Source of the DNA: Ciona intestinalis | Taxonomy: Eukaryota > Chordata > Ascidiacea > Phlebobranchia > Cionidae | Assembly (NCBI RefSeq): GCF_000224145.3 | Contig: NC_020177.2 | Span: forward strand, 5,167,375-5,231,374 | Reading direction: 5' to 3' | Length of the DNA: 64,000 nucleotides | Notes under the pieces: generated by a model | Seen by the model: only the letters and a program-made list of their open reading frames with translations | The model's database searches: none | Told to the model about the DNA's origin: nothing | Program-made: the position numbers and the translations under genes | In this document: piece by piece, positions 1 to 12,916 of the stretch | How the letters are laid out: every line of letters starts with the position of its first letter | Position numbering within the stretch: the stretch's first letter is position 1

Positions 1-789
1 TGATATAGGCTTATAATGTTTTTGCCTATTTATCCATAGCGTGTCATCACAACTATAATTGTCGGTATGTTTATGCTCAACATATATTGCAAAGCATAAC
101 ATGTTGCATATATGCTGGTGTAGAGTCATCTGACATTAAAATCATATTAATCCTACATCATGTATATTGCGCCCCAGAGAAACACTAAATCCAATTATAA
201 CATTTTTATCCCGACACACACAATGCGAGACTCATTTTTCTCACAAGTAACGGTTCCGGTGTCTCCCCCATAAAACGATCAAGTCATCCCCTGTAGCTTA
301 ATCCCGAACCCCTCAAACCTCTGGCTTCCATTATACACATATTTGTCTGGATTCCTAATTGGATTTCGAAACTCCATTCATTTGAAGGGAATTCAAAAAC
401 GCTTTGATCATTTTGCTGGAGCTTTTTTTGTGACGGAAAATGTGACGACGAGCTATAGTATTGTGCATTTTGTTAGGGAAAACGAGCGTATCAATGTAAT
501 TAATTTATCCTCGCATGGCGGGGCAGTAATATGAGTTATAATACGGGTGTATACTTCAAATTGGTCAGGTCGAAATTTGGCAACATGACAGCGAGCATGA
601 GGTGTATGAAGCCACCATGCTAGTCTGGAACACCCGTTTAAGCCTTTTAGTTTCCCAACAAATTACTTCTAGTTTTCCCAACAAATTACTTTAGTTTCCC
701 AACAAATTACTACTAACAAAAAAAACAACGCAAATATCATACCAATATAAGCCAAATTAACAAGTGCTATTATAGCGCAATGTGGTAAT

Positions 790-872
790 ATTAACCTTCA
801 CTAATAGCTAAGTGGGTTCGAATCCCGCCTCAGTGAGTTACTTCACGCCGCTGTGACTTTGTAAGGCGTGAA
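790..872 (+). other. tRNA-like 3' fragment and hairpin
   Basis: GTGGGTTCGAATCCCGC at 812-828 has a B-box (GGTTCGAATCC) and a five-pair T-arm, followed by CTCAGTGAG as an acceptor 3' side. No A-box, anticodon arm or 5' acceptor strand is present. A hairpin TTCACGCC/GGCGTGAA follows at 842-871. It is probably a tRNA relic or SINE-head remnant. Confidence 0.35.
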
Positions 873-2661
873 AATATCATTAGTTACCGCCAACATTGCC
901 CTCATCCGTTTACACGCATAGCAGGGAACATTTTAATGACGTTTTAAACCAGAACTGAAAGCCGTCTTATAAGCAATGAGTTTGATTGAAGTAAGGGAAA
1001 TCCACGGGCGGTAAAATGGCGAGAACTTTTCAAAAATGGTCGAAATTTCAACATAAGCGCTTGTAACTGAACTGAAGTTGTTTTTCGCTTTTCCCCAAAT
1101 TTCTTCCTAACTTTCTTTTCTTTATTCCTAAACGCAAGTCTGGAATCGGTTAGGTACTGGTATTTAGTTTTGCCCATATTACTATTTTTACACTAAGTAG
1201 TTCCGTACTCTCTTCTATATATGGGTGAGGTCCTATACAACAGAGCACGCTATGGGACTTAGGCCAGAGTTGCCCGATTACCAACAAAGAAAATTACGAA
1301 GCCATACATATCTATTTACCTGGCTTAATATTAAAACACGCAACAAAATAATTTATTCCATTCAAAAAATCTAAACTGACATGTTCCCCTGATTGGATAA
1401 ACACCTGAGAAAAACTTTCCCGATAATTGTAACCTTGGTGTTCTTAGCTATATATACCCACGTTTGTAAATAAAAACCTAGCACTTTAGATGCCACACAG
1501 ACAAACACAATAGTGTCAAATTCATTAAATTAAAATATCAGATAAAAATTTCCAAAACCGAAACACTTTCTCTTACCTTGCGAAAACTTTATAATTTCGA
1601 TTAAAAAAGCCTCAGAGGTTTCTTCTAGAACTCAATTTACGGGACGGCAACTAAATATTTTAGGTTAAGCCTTTCGGAAAGTCGTTGGTGCTGCAGACAA
1701 TATATTGAATGTCATAAAGTTCGATCTTATCTCACTTTGCACCTGGGACGCTTATAACCTTCGGATGTTTTGATAGCTTAACTTTCGCTCGCCAACTTTT
1801 ATCGCGTTTTAGATCTAAACGCGACGCAGACGACGATACTTACTTCAATACGATGCGCCATCGAAATAGAAATTTCCGAATTCGCGACCTTTTAATACAT
1901 TTTCGCTCTATGCGAAATTATATTAGCCTTAAATCCGTAAAGCCCTGAAATTGCTACGTGTTCCCAAATTACCGGTAGCTGGGACCACCCTGTGTGATTC
2001 GTCACAACTGTTTGTTTAATTTACTTTGACTTTAATATGATAATGACGTAACAAAATGTCGTATTCTGTAACAAGCATCAGATAAGAGTCAACAGTTACG
2101 TCACGACACTTCGTTGTTACGACACAACAACTGAGTTTCCAGTATTTTCAAAGAAACAGGTTATTTTCTCGATAAAAAAAGGTTGAATATTAAACACGCT
2201 TTTCTACTAAAACTACTCAATACCTTTACAACAAAAATACTACTAAAGAACACGCTCATAACCAGTTGAAGTAACGTTTTTGACAAAGATGGAAATTAAA
2301 TCTTGGAACGACATTCGTTATAACACGCAAGGATAACACGCGTTCTTTTCCAGGCTGGGACCTGAGATTTACGCCAGAGTTGCTCCATAACATTCAAATA
2401 AAACCTTAATGGTACGAATACAAGTACGAACAGCTTTGTTCAATTTATAATACGCGGGGCAACAACAGGGTGTATAAATACATGTCATACGTTGTGGATA
2501 CAGTTTTATGATTCTTTAAATGTTCTTTGTTTACTACTAAAAAGAAAATACAATGAAAAGGTGTCCCATCCCCCCCCACCCTACTATACATTAGTTGGAC
2601 TTACCTTTTATATTTGTGGAAACAAAATTATTACGTCGTCAAACATCTGATTCAACCAATA

Positions 2662-4606
2662 TGACGTCACAAACATTAAAGCACCGTCACAAGCAAGTAA
2701 AAATCTTCCCAACACTCATAAAAGGTGAGAAAACTCGAATAACGTACTCTAACCCCCCACCCACAAGACGCTGATATTTAGTTCCATAATTTGGCCTTGA
2801 ATTATGTTTTATAGCGGCGCCATAGCGACATAGATATCTTATATATTCTCATCAATCTTCTTGGTTTCTAGAATTTCCATAAATCGTTGTCTCCTTGAAG
2901 CACTCTCACACTTTCGCGCTAAAACGCGATCGCTTTGTCTCCAGCTAATTAAGCGACATTCTAGTGTACTTAACTAGCGGTTTGTGACGTCACAATCGGA
3001 AACAGAAGACAGGCTTCGCGTGATAATATACTGGAATAGGTGTCGCGTAATGAACGCTTTTCGCCGTGAACCCATTATTAGAGGATAATCGAAATTCTTA
3101 TTTTTCGAATTCGAACGAACTGAATCGTCTTCTTTATTCCGTCATAATAAACGCGAAAACCCGCGAAACGAACACAAGATATTTTTGGCCCAAACTTTTC
3201 ATTATCGACCCCAAATCGCGCGGTTGGATGTTATACAGCATTGTTATTCTATTTATACCAAACAACCAGCTGGGTAGCGGCCTCCAACCGCCAACACCTT
3301 TCAAAACAAAGCAATAAACCGACGTTAGGTTGTAACTTTGCTTTTACGAGCCTTTCCCCGAGTATTGAAACGTCGACTCCCAGTTTTAACGGAAACCGAA
3401 ACGAAAAAGGGAATTTGGATAATTTCTCTTCGTTTTGTTTAAAAATTTTACCTAATTCTGATTGGTTGGTTTTATAATGACGTCACAGTATCCAATAGAT
3501 ATTTGGTTGAGTCCTAATTGAGTTATTTATCTCGTTTGTTTTTACAAACAGCAATATTACGACATAATACATATTAGACCGGGGTAAGATGATCTATAAT
3601 ATTTACAAAATTATAAAACCGTCTCTTAACATCTCTAAAAGAGGGTTGTTAGTTGTTCAAAACATGATTGGGAAAACATAGTTTGTGCTAACGGTGTTCA
3701 TCTTACGAAATTCCAACGTTGTAGCGTCATAATCATATACTAGAACAATCATTAATGATTGTGACGTAGTAATCGATAAACAATCGAATCATTCTTAACA
3801 TGATACACGAGCTTCGCGACGTTTAAAAACAAATCCAAATATTTCAAACTAACTTCGGATATTTGGCTAAAATAAACCTAACTTCGTGGTTTATTTTAAC
3901 TTGTCGTTGAAATTGACAAGACAGATTTGTCAAAGTGAGAAATCTCGTCCTGGCATGCCTCGTCTACAAACTGTGATGTTTCAAACACTTTCAACTTTTC
4001 ACACATTAAACGTAGTTTTAACTAAAACTTAAACTAAAGTTCGACCTCGCGATTAAGAAATCCTCCTTCCCATAACACAACTTCATTATTCGCGTCCTAC
4101 ATCAATAAATAACAGATTCTTGCGCTTAAAACTTAATTCATCATGCTGTACTTGATTTCACGCACCTTCCTAACGTAGCAGCGCAAAGAGTTAGAACACC
4201 TGTGACTTACAGCGGCTTTTCACCGAGACTCAGCGCCACAGTAATTACAAGGTAAAGCAAACTCGTTAAAAGCTCGCTACGAGATATAATAACCGAATTG
4301 TCAATAAGTGATATGTTTGCCTGTATGGCTCACTATAACATACGCTGCATAGGCAAGGTTAAAATAGCAAACCAGCTGTGTACACCTGGGTGTTAGAAGC
4401 TCCTTTACCTCCACAAACAGAGACGGCTCTCGAGTTCGATTAATGTTTAATACCCCGATTACATGCATTAACTGTTGCATATATTTGCCGACCACATCCG
4501 TGGGAAACCCGTATCCTCCTATACACCTGTGGCGTAACTTCTTGGCTGGAATTTTGTATTTTTTACGATCGGTGGATTCCGTGACGTCATTCCTTGCGTG
4601 ACGTCA
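2662..4606. promoter_or_regulatory. cluster of CRE palindromes
   Basis: Perfect TGACGTCA octamers at 2662, 2985, 3478, 4582 and 4599; the last two are 17 bp apart and are followed by TACGTCAT. Two more lie at 8061 and 9608. This is the CREB/ATF bZIP site. Confidence 0.45.
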
Positions 4607-5573
4607 CATTTACGTCATACCAAATATAGGTATTGAGTTCACAGCACCATTCGTGCATGTAGAATGCTTGATATTGCGTGAAAGGGTTAAAGTTCGGGAC
4701 AAACAAAAATAAAAACACGTCGCACCTGTTATTTTGGGTGAGATTTTCACCTGTGCTACTTCTGCTTATGCGGCGCGTAATTTTGCAGCCCAACCCATGC
4801 CGTACTTTCATTAATACCAAATTATCATTTCTCCCCGTCAGTCAAGTGTGAGGCCAGTTATTTGCGCAGTAAGCGCCAATTGCCGAAAGCACCAACGCTG
4901 ATATTTTGTCGAAACAACTGTTATATTCCAACCAATACGGATCTTACAGCCAATAATTTTGTCACCCGTTCTGACAACATCGTCACGCTTATATGAACAC
5001 CTGTGCGAGAACTTGTTTTAGAAATATTTCGGAAATTTTGTGTAAATGCGGTTTCTATAAATTAATGAATGAATGTAACTTACTTATCCTCGCATGCTGG
5101 CAATTTTAAGTTATATCACCTTTACCAGTCCGTGGCTATTATACTCAATATTACTATATTATTCTATATGAATAATTACGTCCACAGCAAGGCATGTTGG
5201 CCTGGGATTTAGGGCAGAGTTGGCCCATACCATAATTATTTACAATTTCACTTTAAAGCCAAAGCTATAACGCCCAACTGTGAATACCTTAACATGCATG
5301 TATACAAAACAGTTTCTATAAATTAATGAATGAATGTAACTTACTTATCCTCGCGTGGCGGCGTAATTTTCAAGTTATAACATGGTTGCGAGCCGTTAAA
5401 CTGTTAACACATAACCTTTGTCTGGGAATACACAACCTGTCTACTTAAAGTCATAGTAACTTTAACCTTATAACATTGAACTTGAATGTTAAACACGATA
5501 TTCGGTTCCAGGTTTCATGTACTTGATGTAACGAGCAAGTTTAACATGGCGGACCAACTAGTACCAGCCGTTT

Positions 5574-5769
5574 TTATAGTAGGGCGGGGGAAGATGGGAC
5601 ACCTTTAGCAAAATATCCAAATACTTTGATCGTGTTTTAAACAATTAACAACAGTCTATGAGAGTCCTGAGGGTATGGTTTTATAATTATTTCAACTTTC
5701 TTTGTTTGCTACCAAATGGGATGGGAAAATAGAATGATAAGGTGTCCCATCTTCCCCACCTTACTATAT
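5574..5769. mobile_element. MITE-like palindromic element
   Basis: Ends TATAGTAGGGCGGGGGAAGA and GTCCCATCTTCCCCACCTTA are inverted repeats including GATGGGACACC/GGTGTCCCATC. The interior has AACAACAGTCTATGAGAGTC and CTTTGTTTGCTACCAAATGG. It has no coding capacity. Confidence 0.85.
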
Positions 5770-7950
5770 TACAACGGAGTTTCTCATACTTTTTGGACCT
5801 AAATCTTAAGGTTAAATTATAATACTAAAGAGTTGAATCAATGAAAATGAATGTGACGAGACGATAGTCGTTACAACACCAGCGCGTTGTATAAAAAGGT
5901 TAATATGTGTCTATACGGGCTAACGGTACCCACCCCCCGGAATATAAAATTGGTTTATTTAAAACACTTTTCGTCATATCTGCTTTCTCAGCAAAATGTT
6001 AAATTTTCATCGAATTCCAGCACGTATATCCCACCATCCCCAGCCACCTTAGGCTTGTCTACAATTTCATATTTCATTGCAGGTTATAAAGTTACTGCTC
6101 GAACCCCAAATCGTCGCTAATTCGGGGCAGCGTCGCCGGCGAGCAAGATGCTGCGTAGATATCAACATCTGTACTGGTAGGTTACTCAATTCCTTTGATT
6201 TCACAACCGATATAACTCCTCATGTAACTGCATCTTACATGGCGGTGGTTTCGGTCAATCTCTATACAAATCTTCACACTCAGCAATGCGTCGCGTAATC
6301 ATATGTTTTAGCCCAAAATTTCTCTCCCTTTCCACGAAACTTGAAGTTATTCCACCCCACAGCGGCCAACGAACCTAAATTAACGAATTCAAAGCTAAAA
6401 ACGAACTTTAAGATCACGAATCCGTGTAAACATTTCACCAATTAAGTTTCGTATCACCAGATGTTGATAAGCATAACCAATGTAGGCGTGTGCGACCTTT
6501 ACCGACAAAGGGCCACCCATGGATGAATCTAACTTATTTATCCTCGTGGGGGCGGGTCAACGACAATCGTTATAACACGAGTGTTTGATACAGCTCGTGC
6601 CCACTTACGAGTTACACCAACAAAAGTGTAAATAATGCATGGAAAAGTCAAAGACATTAAAACGTAATCTATGACACTCTCAGGGTTAAATAGAAGTACA
6701 AACTATATTTGATAAAATGTATTTTGCATAAACGAGTAAAAACTTGAGGGAAAAGTGTCAAAAAATAGCTTGGCTGCTAAACCAATAACTTGTCAACTAA
6801 CGTGTGTCTTTAATCCACCTTTCCACAGTTTATATTCTTTATCAATGGCTTGCATTTGAACATGTAACATAGGCTATAACTTAAACCATAAAACAGTATA
6901 AGTTCAACCACAGTTAGCTTTAAAATATCATCATTCAATTTCCAACAGTCGTATAAGTGCCTTATGTTAGTGGCTCTAATGAATTTATTGCCATCTCCAA
7001 AGGCTCGACACCTGATTACATGTTTGCCCACCATGTTTGCGCATTGAGGCAATACAGCAATGTTAATGACTCGTCTTATCGCAATGTTAAACACAAACTT
7101 TGCACTAATCGGTGGGACCACAAATATTTGTTTGCGTCCTAACTTATTATTCTATATAGTTTGTATAGAATTAACAGCATATTAAGGAACGTTGGCCCTT
7201 TCATTTATATATGCATGAATATATATGTACATATAGTAATGTGGGAAAAGATGGGGCATCTTTCACACATTGTAAATCTTTGGATGTTCTTTGTTTACCA
7301 CCAAATGGGCCGAGAAATGGGATGAAATGTCAAGTAAGTTGGGGTAAGATGGTTATGCTTTCATACTTTTCTATCGTGCTATTTTGGTTGTAAACAAAAA
7401 TATTAACAGAGTTGTATAACTGTATATTTACGACTCTAAAAAGCATTGAAAAACACGCGTGTTAATAAATAAACTACCCAGTGGTGTTTAAATTCGGGTT
7501 TGTGTATCACAGAAATTTAATCTTTGCTCTTTTACGCCACATGGTGTTATATGTACAAATGTTCAATCGCCGCTAGGTGTCGTAGTTTTGTTCAGTAATC
7601 GTTAAGACTGTTGTCGATTTTGATTTGTTAAGGCTTACTAAACCTAAACTGACTGTATAATACACAAGCTTTCAAATTTGCAAAACATAGTCGTAAGGTT
7701 CAGTAGCTGTACTTTACTACATTCCCGCACTTTTTACCCATAGCGTATTTTAACGACTACTGTTTGTTGTTCATTTCTCTTCGTTGTTTTAATTAAATCA
7801 TCTTCGCTATCGTTTTTGGAGCAACAAATAAAAACATTTCTGATATTTATAAACATTTCAGATTCTAAAATAAACAAACAAAGGGCAACAATCTATCATA
7901 GTGTGACAATACATTCTAGAATTTATAAACAACGTTTATTGTATTGTTTG

Positions 7951-8142
7951 TTACGTAACAAACACATTTGTCTTCCTTGATTGTTTATTATCTTGTGGTA
8001 GTGACTTCATAGGCGCAACATAAATCGGTTTCAGATTAATTCCTTTGTTTGGGTCATCTATGACGTCAGGACGATAAATTTCTACTTTCGTTTTTTCTTC
8101 TTTTATGACGCAACAAGAACACATCTTCAATAATGACGCCAT
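7951..8142 (-). CDS. possible terminal exon, unrecognised
   Basis: A 63-codon frame whose later part (KVEIYRPDVIDDPNKGINLK, then PIYVAPMKSLPQDNKQSRK) has a plausible protein composition. An AATAAA follows the stop by about a dozen bases. No upstream exon could be joined to it, and no family is recognised. It may be chance. Confidence 0.25.
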   Translation of the reverse strand: MASLLKMCSCCVIKEEKTKVEIYRPDVIDDPNKGINLKPIYVAPMKSLPQDNKQSRKTNVFVT

Positions 8143-9185
8143 AGTAGCATATTATGACGCAACAACACGATCTATATTACATAAATCCCTGTCTTACAAA
8201 AATATCATTTCTGTGGATTTCAAAATATTGAAAATAAATACATTTTTTAAATTTTGTTATTGCAACCACAGTCGTTATAACTGGTGTTATGTTTCATACA
8301 CCTTGCGCCCGCTGACAAGTTACCATATAAGTAACTTCCAAATAAGTACCATGCCAAGATATATGTTTCCCTAAGCTACAATACAAACCTAGAACCTTCC
8401 ATTTAAATCTGAGTTTTGTTTTCAAACTACACCTATATACCGTTTACGCCTATAACTATAGGTGCGTAATATTTCTACAGGCTAACTCTTATAAACTTGC
8501 AACAACATTACAACCGCCTCCCTTCCCCTTATAAATAAATGATAACCACCTTTATTCCATGTCCTTCTTACGCTACATAGTCGACGAGTCATCTTGTCAG
8601 CTTTACGTTAAATCTTTCTAAAGCTACAGACAAAGACATGGCGTTTATTTCTTTCAACCCTGTGTTATATACTTATATAGTAACTTACTGACTCGCATAA
8701 ACTATTAAACTTACATAGCCTACACCCAAGTTATGATGACTTGTCACTAATATCGGTACATTGCTACATCTATACCCATATTAAACTATGTTACAAACTA
8801 ATTACTTATGAATGGCTATGAAACGTTACCTGTACGCAAGATTTTTCAACATAAGTGACAAGGACAGTTTAGTCTTGCATGTTTACCCTAAGTTACACAC
8901 TTACGCATACAGTATACACGAACATCACTTTGTCAACCCTGTTACATACTTAGTTGCTTACACATGAATATTTAGCATACACATAATCCATTCTATCCAT
9001 TGGCTTACCTACAAATACTTCAACATTGCTTATCTAATGACAAACATGGTTACGTTGTTTACCGTGGAAGTCACATGCTTAGCGTTAATGGTATAATAAG
9101 ATACTAAAACTCCCAGTTATAGCTTATTTTAATGGCGTAACTCCATGTTTAATTGAGCGACTGCTGATGTTAGTTATTTGCAGAA

Positions 9186-9387
9186 TATATAAAGTAGGTT
9201 GGGGGTAGATGGGACACCTGTTCTTTCTACTTTCTCGTCCTATTTGGAAGCAAACAAAGAATGTTTACAAAACTATATATAACCGTATCCGTACAACTCT
9301 AAAAGAGCGTTGCTTATTGATAAAAAACACGATTCAAAATATGGGACATTATGTGCTAACGGTATCCATCTTACCCCACAGTATTAT
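9186..9387. mobile_element. MITE-like element, opposite interior
   Basis: Same inverted ends (GGGGGTAGATGGGACACC; GGTATCCATCTTACCCCAC) with the interior reversed: AAGCAAACAAAGAATGTTTA, AAAAACACGATTC. Confidence 0.8.
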
Positions 9388-9556
9388 ATCTGTCATACAC
9401 TATTGATTTGAGTCATTTTTTCGCTGGGCATTAAATATAATCCTTGTGTATTACACTAAGCGCGCATACAAGTCCGAACTATTCGATAATAAACTCTGAT
9501 CGAGTGTTCTCGAAGTTCGTGTTCTTTAGTTTGTTTGTTCACAATACAGCTGCATT

Positions 9557-9570
9557 GTTGTCATGACAAC
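9557..9570. promoter_or_regulatory. perfect X-box (RFX-type) palindrome
   Basis: GTTGTCATGACAAC fits the RFX X-box pattern RYYNYY-AT-RRNRAC on both strands. A forkhead-like TGTTTAAAC follows four bases later. It is 1.9 kb upstream of the ARL6 start codon, with no gene recognised between. RFX factors control many ciliary genes; that link to ARL6 is inference. Confidence 0.45.
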
Positions 9571-10122
9571 GATTGTTTAAACACAATCTTGTTGATATAA
9601 GATATTATGACGTCACTCAAGTACATTGTCGTTTAAACAGTTGACATTATTACGTAATGTGTATAAGTTGTCCCTTACGCGAATGTTATATCCACGTAAT
9701 TTATTTGACCATCCTCCCCCAACCTACTGTTTTTACAACTCATGTTGATCCTTGTGTTTCAACTCTGGCATAATTCCCAGGTTTCATGATGTGTGGCTGG
9801 CGGTTAAACATCACCCACGTAAAGACATCATTGTGGACGTTCGGTCAGATTGTTTGCCTTCCACAGAGGTTTGTTGGAAATCTTCTATGACCAACAATGG
9901 CTTGTTTGTTACGTCATAACTAGTATTGTTCGCTAATTCTATAACTCTTTATTTGTCGAACGTAAATTGGTTATGCACGTTATCACATCAGGCGTTGTTC
10001 TGTTTGTTAGTCGTTATTTTTGACCAGGGTTTCCATTTATGATTCTTGACAAAAGTGTCTTGCGTGTGTAGTATTTTGCTTGGCTCACCAAAGGATATTA
10101 GAAATCAATGTCTCCAACACCG

Positions 10123-10320
10123 TGGCACAGTAGTAGTTAAAGCGTCCGCCTTTATATCAGAGAATAAGGGTTCGAGGACCAGCGCTGCCATTGCTAGCAT
10201 GTATAAGTTTTTGCCTCAAATCATTCAGTAAAGTCTCGAATATGATACTGACACTAGGTGTACGAAGACAGAACACCCGTGTTGTAATGACTGTCATTGC
10301 CCCGGCAGCTTTTTTATTGT
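10123..10320 (+). mobile_element. SINE, degenerate, with tRNA-like head
   Basis: Head CCGTGGCACAGTAGTAGTTA and B-box-like GGGTTCGAGGACC, followed after an A+T-rich stretch by the tail CAGAACACCCGTGTTGTAAT. Confidence 0.65.
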
Positions 10321-10340
10321 AGTTACTACAAAAACCATCA

Positions 10341-10539
10341 TATTGTAAGGATGGGGAAGACAGGACACTTTTGGCAAATGATGTTTAAATATCCTAATCG
10401 TGTTTTAAACAGTTAACAACGGGCTATGTGAGTCGTGAGGATAAGGTTTTATAATTCTTTAAATGTTTTTTTGTTTACTACCAAATAGGTCGAGAAAATA
10501 AAATAAAAAGGTTTCCCATCTTCCCCCATCCTACTATAC
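10341..10539. mobile_element. MITE-like element
   Basis: Ends GGATGGGGAAGACAGGACAC and TTTCCCATCTTCCCCCATCC, interior AACAACGGGCTATGTGAGTC. Confidence 0.85.
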
Positions 10540-11465
10540 ATGACAATTTTCTTGCAATATTTAAAAACGTCAAGTCCTTCGGTGTGCATAGCCGTAAAAT
10601 GTTATACTTTTCACACATTTTTACAAACTCCTAACTTCCCGTTGTTGTGGTTGGAAATTCCAGAAGCGTTGAGACTGAAACTTATACCTCAGCTAAAATA
10701 ACAGCGTACAATGAAAGACCTTTGTTCAATTCACTGCTTCTGTCAATAAAACCCAAGTTTCCACTCACTTTACCTCAACAGGCGTCCACACTTCGTAGCT
10801 TTAGGTCTGTTGCAGAAATATTAATTTGAAAGCAATCGGTTTCAAGTGCTTGAAATTAAAGTAGGCCGAGGTATTATAAAAGCGTGTGTAGCAAAGTTAT
10901 AAAAGGTTTAGAAAAGCAGAGTCCGCGTGCTTTAGGTTTGTGTATAGGTATGTTGAATAGGGGCATCGTATACGTTTTTGTCAGTGGTTGAATCAAATGT
11001 ATACAGTAGCATGTACTTTGGTGTTGGGCTGTTTGTTAAGTTTTGTATAGCTTTGTTGAATAGGGGTTTTGCATACGTTTGTATATTAGCTGTACAAAGT
11101 TAAATACATAAAGATAGCATGCGTATGGACGGAGTCACATTGTGTGTTGTAGATTTATATCGTACGTTGAGATCAGCAGCTTTATTTCATATTGGGCACT
11201 GTTATCCTGTAATAGTTTTTAATCTGCTGTTTTGAATGAATGTCGTTTTTTCTACTTGTTCCTTTCTCATTGTTGTTTTAATTAATTCAGTTTTTGCTAT
11301 GCCATCATATTATAGTGTTTATTTATCTATATAAGTGTAGTCTGGTTAGTGGCTGTATAAAAGTCTGCATTCTGCTCATGTTTAACCTATAACTGTAATT
11401 TTTCGTTCAGGGTAGTTTATATTGTTTAGGTCGACTTAATGAAGCTACCATGACATACAAAGCTG

Positions 11466-12916
11466 ATGGGTATTTTGGATAAACTTGCAAGCTGGTTAAA
11501 CGTGAGTGTATTGTGTGTATGGTTAAGGGTTTGCAGAGAAAATTAGGCCTGCTCTAACCTAGTGTTTACTAATGGGTTGTCCAAATTATCAGCCGTCATG
11601 CATAAAAAATAAAAAATCCCCACTCCCCTCTTTAAAAAAAATCACTCACAAAGTAACATACATGGTATCTCGAAAGCTGGCACCAGGTTTATGAAACAGA
11701 ACACCCGTGTTATAACGACTGTCGTTTTTCAGCTACGGGAGGATAAAGTATAAGTTACATTCATTCATCTAAAGATGTCGTGTCCTGCATAGGAAAGGTC
11801 CATTGGGAAAATTCTGAAGAACATCAATACTTATCGTAACGTTCTTAGTTTTTGCATCAAGTTTAAATGTGCTTACCGTCAGTTAAAGAAGAAAGAAGCT
11901 CGCATCTTATGCGTGGGACTTGATAACAGTGGCAAGTCAACCATCATCAACCAGTTAAAACCGGTTCGATCCAGAAACGTTGAAGTCGTTCCAACAGTTG
12001 GATTTTGTGTGGAGCAGTTCAATGCGGGGGCATTGTCGTTCACCGTGTTTGATATGTCAGGCCAGGTGAGGGTTTATGTTCTGAATGAATGTAACTTAAT
12101 GACAGTAATATATAACACGGGTGTTCTGTTTCATATACCTCGTGCTTACGAGCTAAAACGTACGCAACTTTGTCGGTGATTGTTTTTTTTATTAACTTTG
12201 TTTGTTTTTTTCTAATGGTTGAACATTTGATCACTGGGTTGGATCAATTACCGGCCATATTCGTTGGCATTAGTCAAGTCATGTATAGTTTAGTATTTAT
12301 TAATGTTTCTATGGGTTAACTATAGTATCATTAATATCACACAGGGACGCTACAGAAGCTTATGGGAGCATTACTATAACTCTTGTGACGCAATAATTTT
12401 CGTTGTTGACAGCACAGATAGAATTCGAATGACGGTCGCGAAAGAAGAATTAAACCAACTGTTACGTCACAAACAGGTAAAACGTGGCGGTTCTATAGTA
12501 AAACTTAAAATAATTATTTTTATTAAAACTTGTTTATCCGCACATGGCTGGTCAATGAGAGTTGTTATAACACCGGTGTTCTTTTTCATGCATCTCGTGC
12601 TGTTTGCAAGTTACCACATATACTGGAATTGAAGATTGTATTTTTCCAGATCGTCCAAAAACGAAGTCTTCCCTTTCTTTTCTTTTCCAACAAGAGTGAT
12701 TTACGTCAATCAGTATCAGCTGTTAAATGCGCGCAACTAATGGGGCTTGATGCGGGTGAATGGGTACGTGGGGGAAGCCCCATACGTAGGAACATGGGTA
12801 AATCCCCTACAGGGAGACCGTGGCATATTTGTCCATGCAATGCTCTAACAGGCGAAGGGTTAAATGAAGGTCTTGGATGGCTAAGCGACCAAATCATCAC
12901 CTTAAAATCAAAATGA
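11466..12916 (+). CDS. ARL6: ARL6 (BBS3) small GTPase, spliced
   Basis: ARF-like GTPase that, when GTP-bound, recruits the BBSome coat to membranes at the base of the cilium. Exons I place: 11466-11501, 11883-12065, 12345-12476, 12650-12755 and 12813-12916, all with GT-AG introns and matching phases. The first exon gives [12 protein letters not shown], the short N-terminal helix, and the second opens with [19 protein letters not shown], the P-loop. Switch I has VPTVGF, switch II reads FDMSGQ then [11 protein letters not shown] as in ARL6, and the guanine site is SNKSD. It ends near [15 protein letters not shown] and LKSK. With the last short intron removed the product is 186 residues, the length I recall for human ARL6. 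If that intron is retained, the frame stays open and adds 19 residues. Introns 2 and 3 carry SINE-tail repeats. It converges on the dynein gene. Confidence 0.95.
11565..11770 (+). mobile_element. SINE tail in ARL6 intron 1
   Basis: ACTAATGGGTTGTCCAAATT, then GAAACAGAACACCCGTGTTA and TAAGTTACATTCATTC, the reverse orientation of most copies. A similar plus-strand piece lies at 44,865-44,985. Confidence 0.7.
12756..12812 (+). other. 57-nt in-frame mini-intron (or retained insert) in ARL6
   Basis: The stretch begins GTGAATGG and ends CCCCTACAG, fits GT-AG and is a multiple of three with no stop. Removing it joins LMGLDAG to RPWHIC, which matches the ARL6 family. Keeping it inserts 19 residues unlike the family (GEWVRGG through GKSPTG). 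Splicing is the better reading, but no transcript is available here. Confidence 0.65.

Larger units (their letters stand above)
1..11465. other. gene-poor region upstream of ARL6
   Basis: I find no supported protein gene here. Short open frames exist but lack family resemblance or a chain of splice sites. The region holds palindromic element copies (2,504; 3,573; 5,574; 7,231; 9,186; 10,341), SINE tails (about 480-660, 5,060-5,110, 5,325-5,385, 6,521-6,615, 8,264-8,337), the CRE cluster and the X-box. Non-coding ARL6 leader exons could lie near its right end but cannot be recognised. Confidence 0.5.

Noticed and set aside
3066..3477. Two overlapping plus-strand frames of 78-83 codons
   Set aside because: Low-complexity composition, no start context or splice chain, and no similarity I recognise.
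6810..7121. 103-codon minus-strand frame
   Set aside because: No family resemblance, another frame open opposite, no convincing splice partners or poly(A) context; likely chance in A+T-rich DNA.
10046..10231. 61-codon plus-strand frame
   Set aside because: Overlaps a degenerate SINE head with A- and B-box-like sequence; no protein resemblance.
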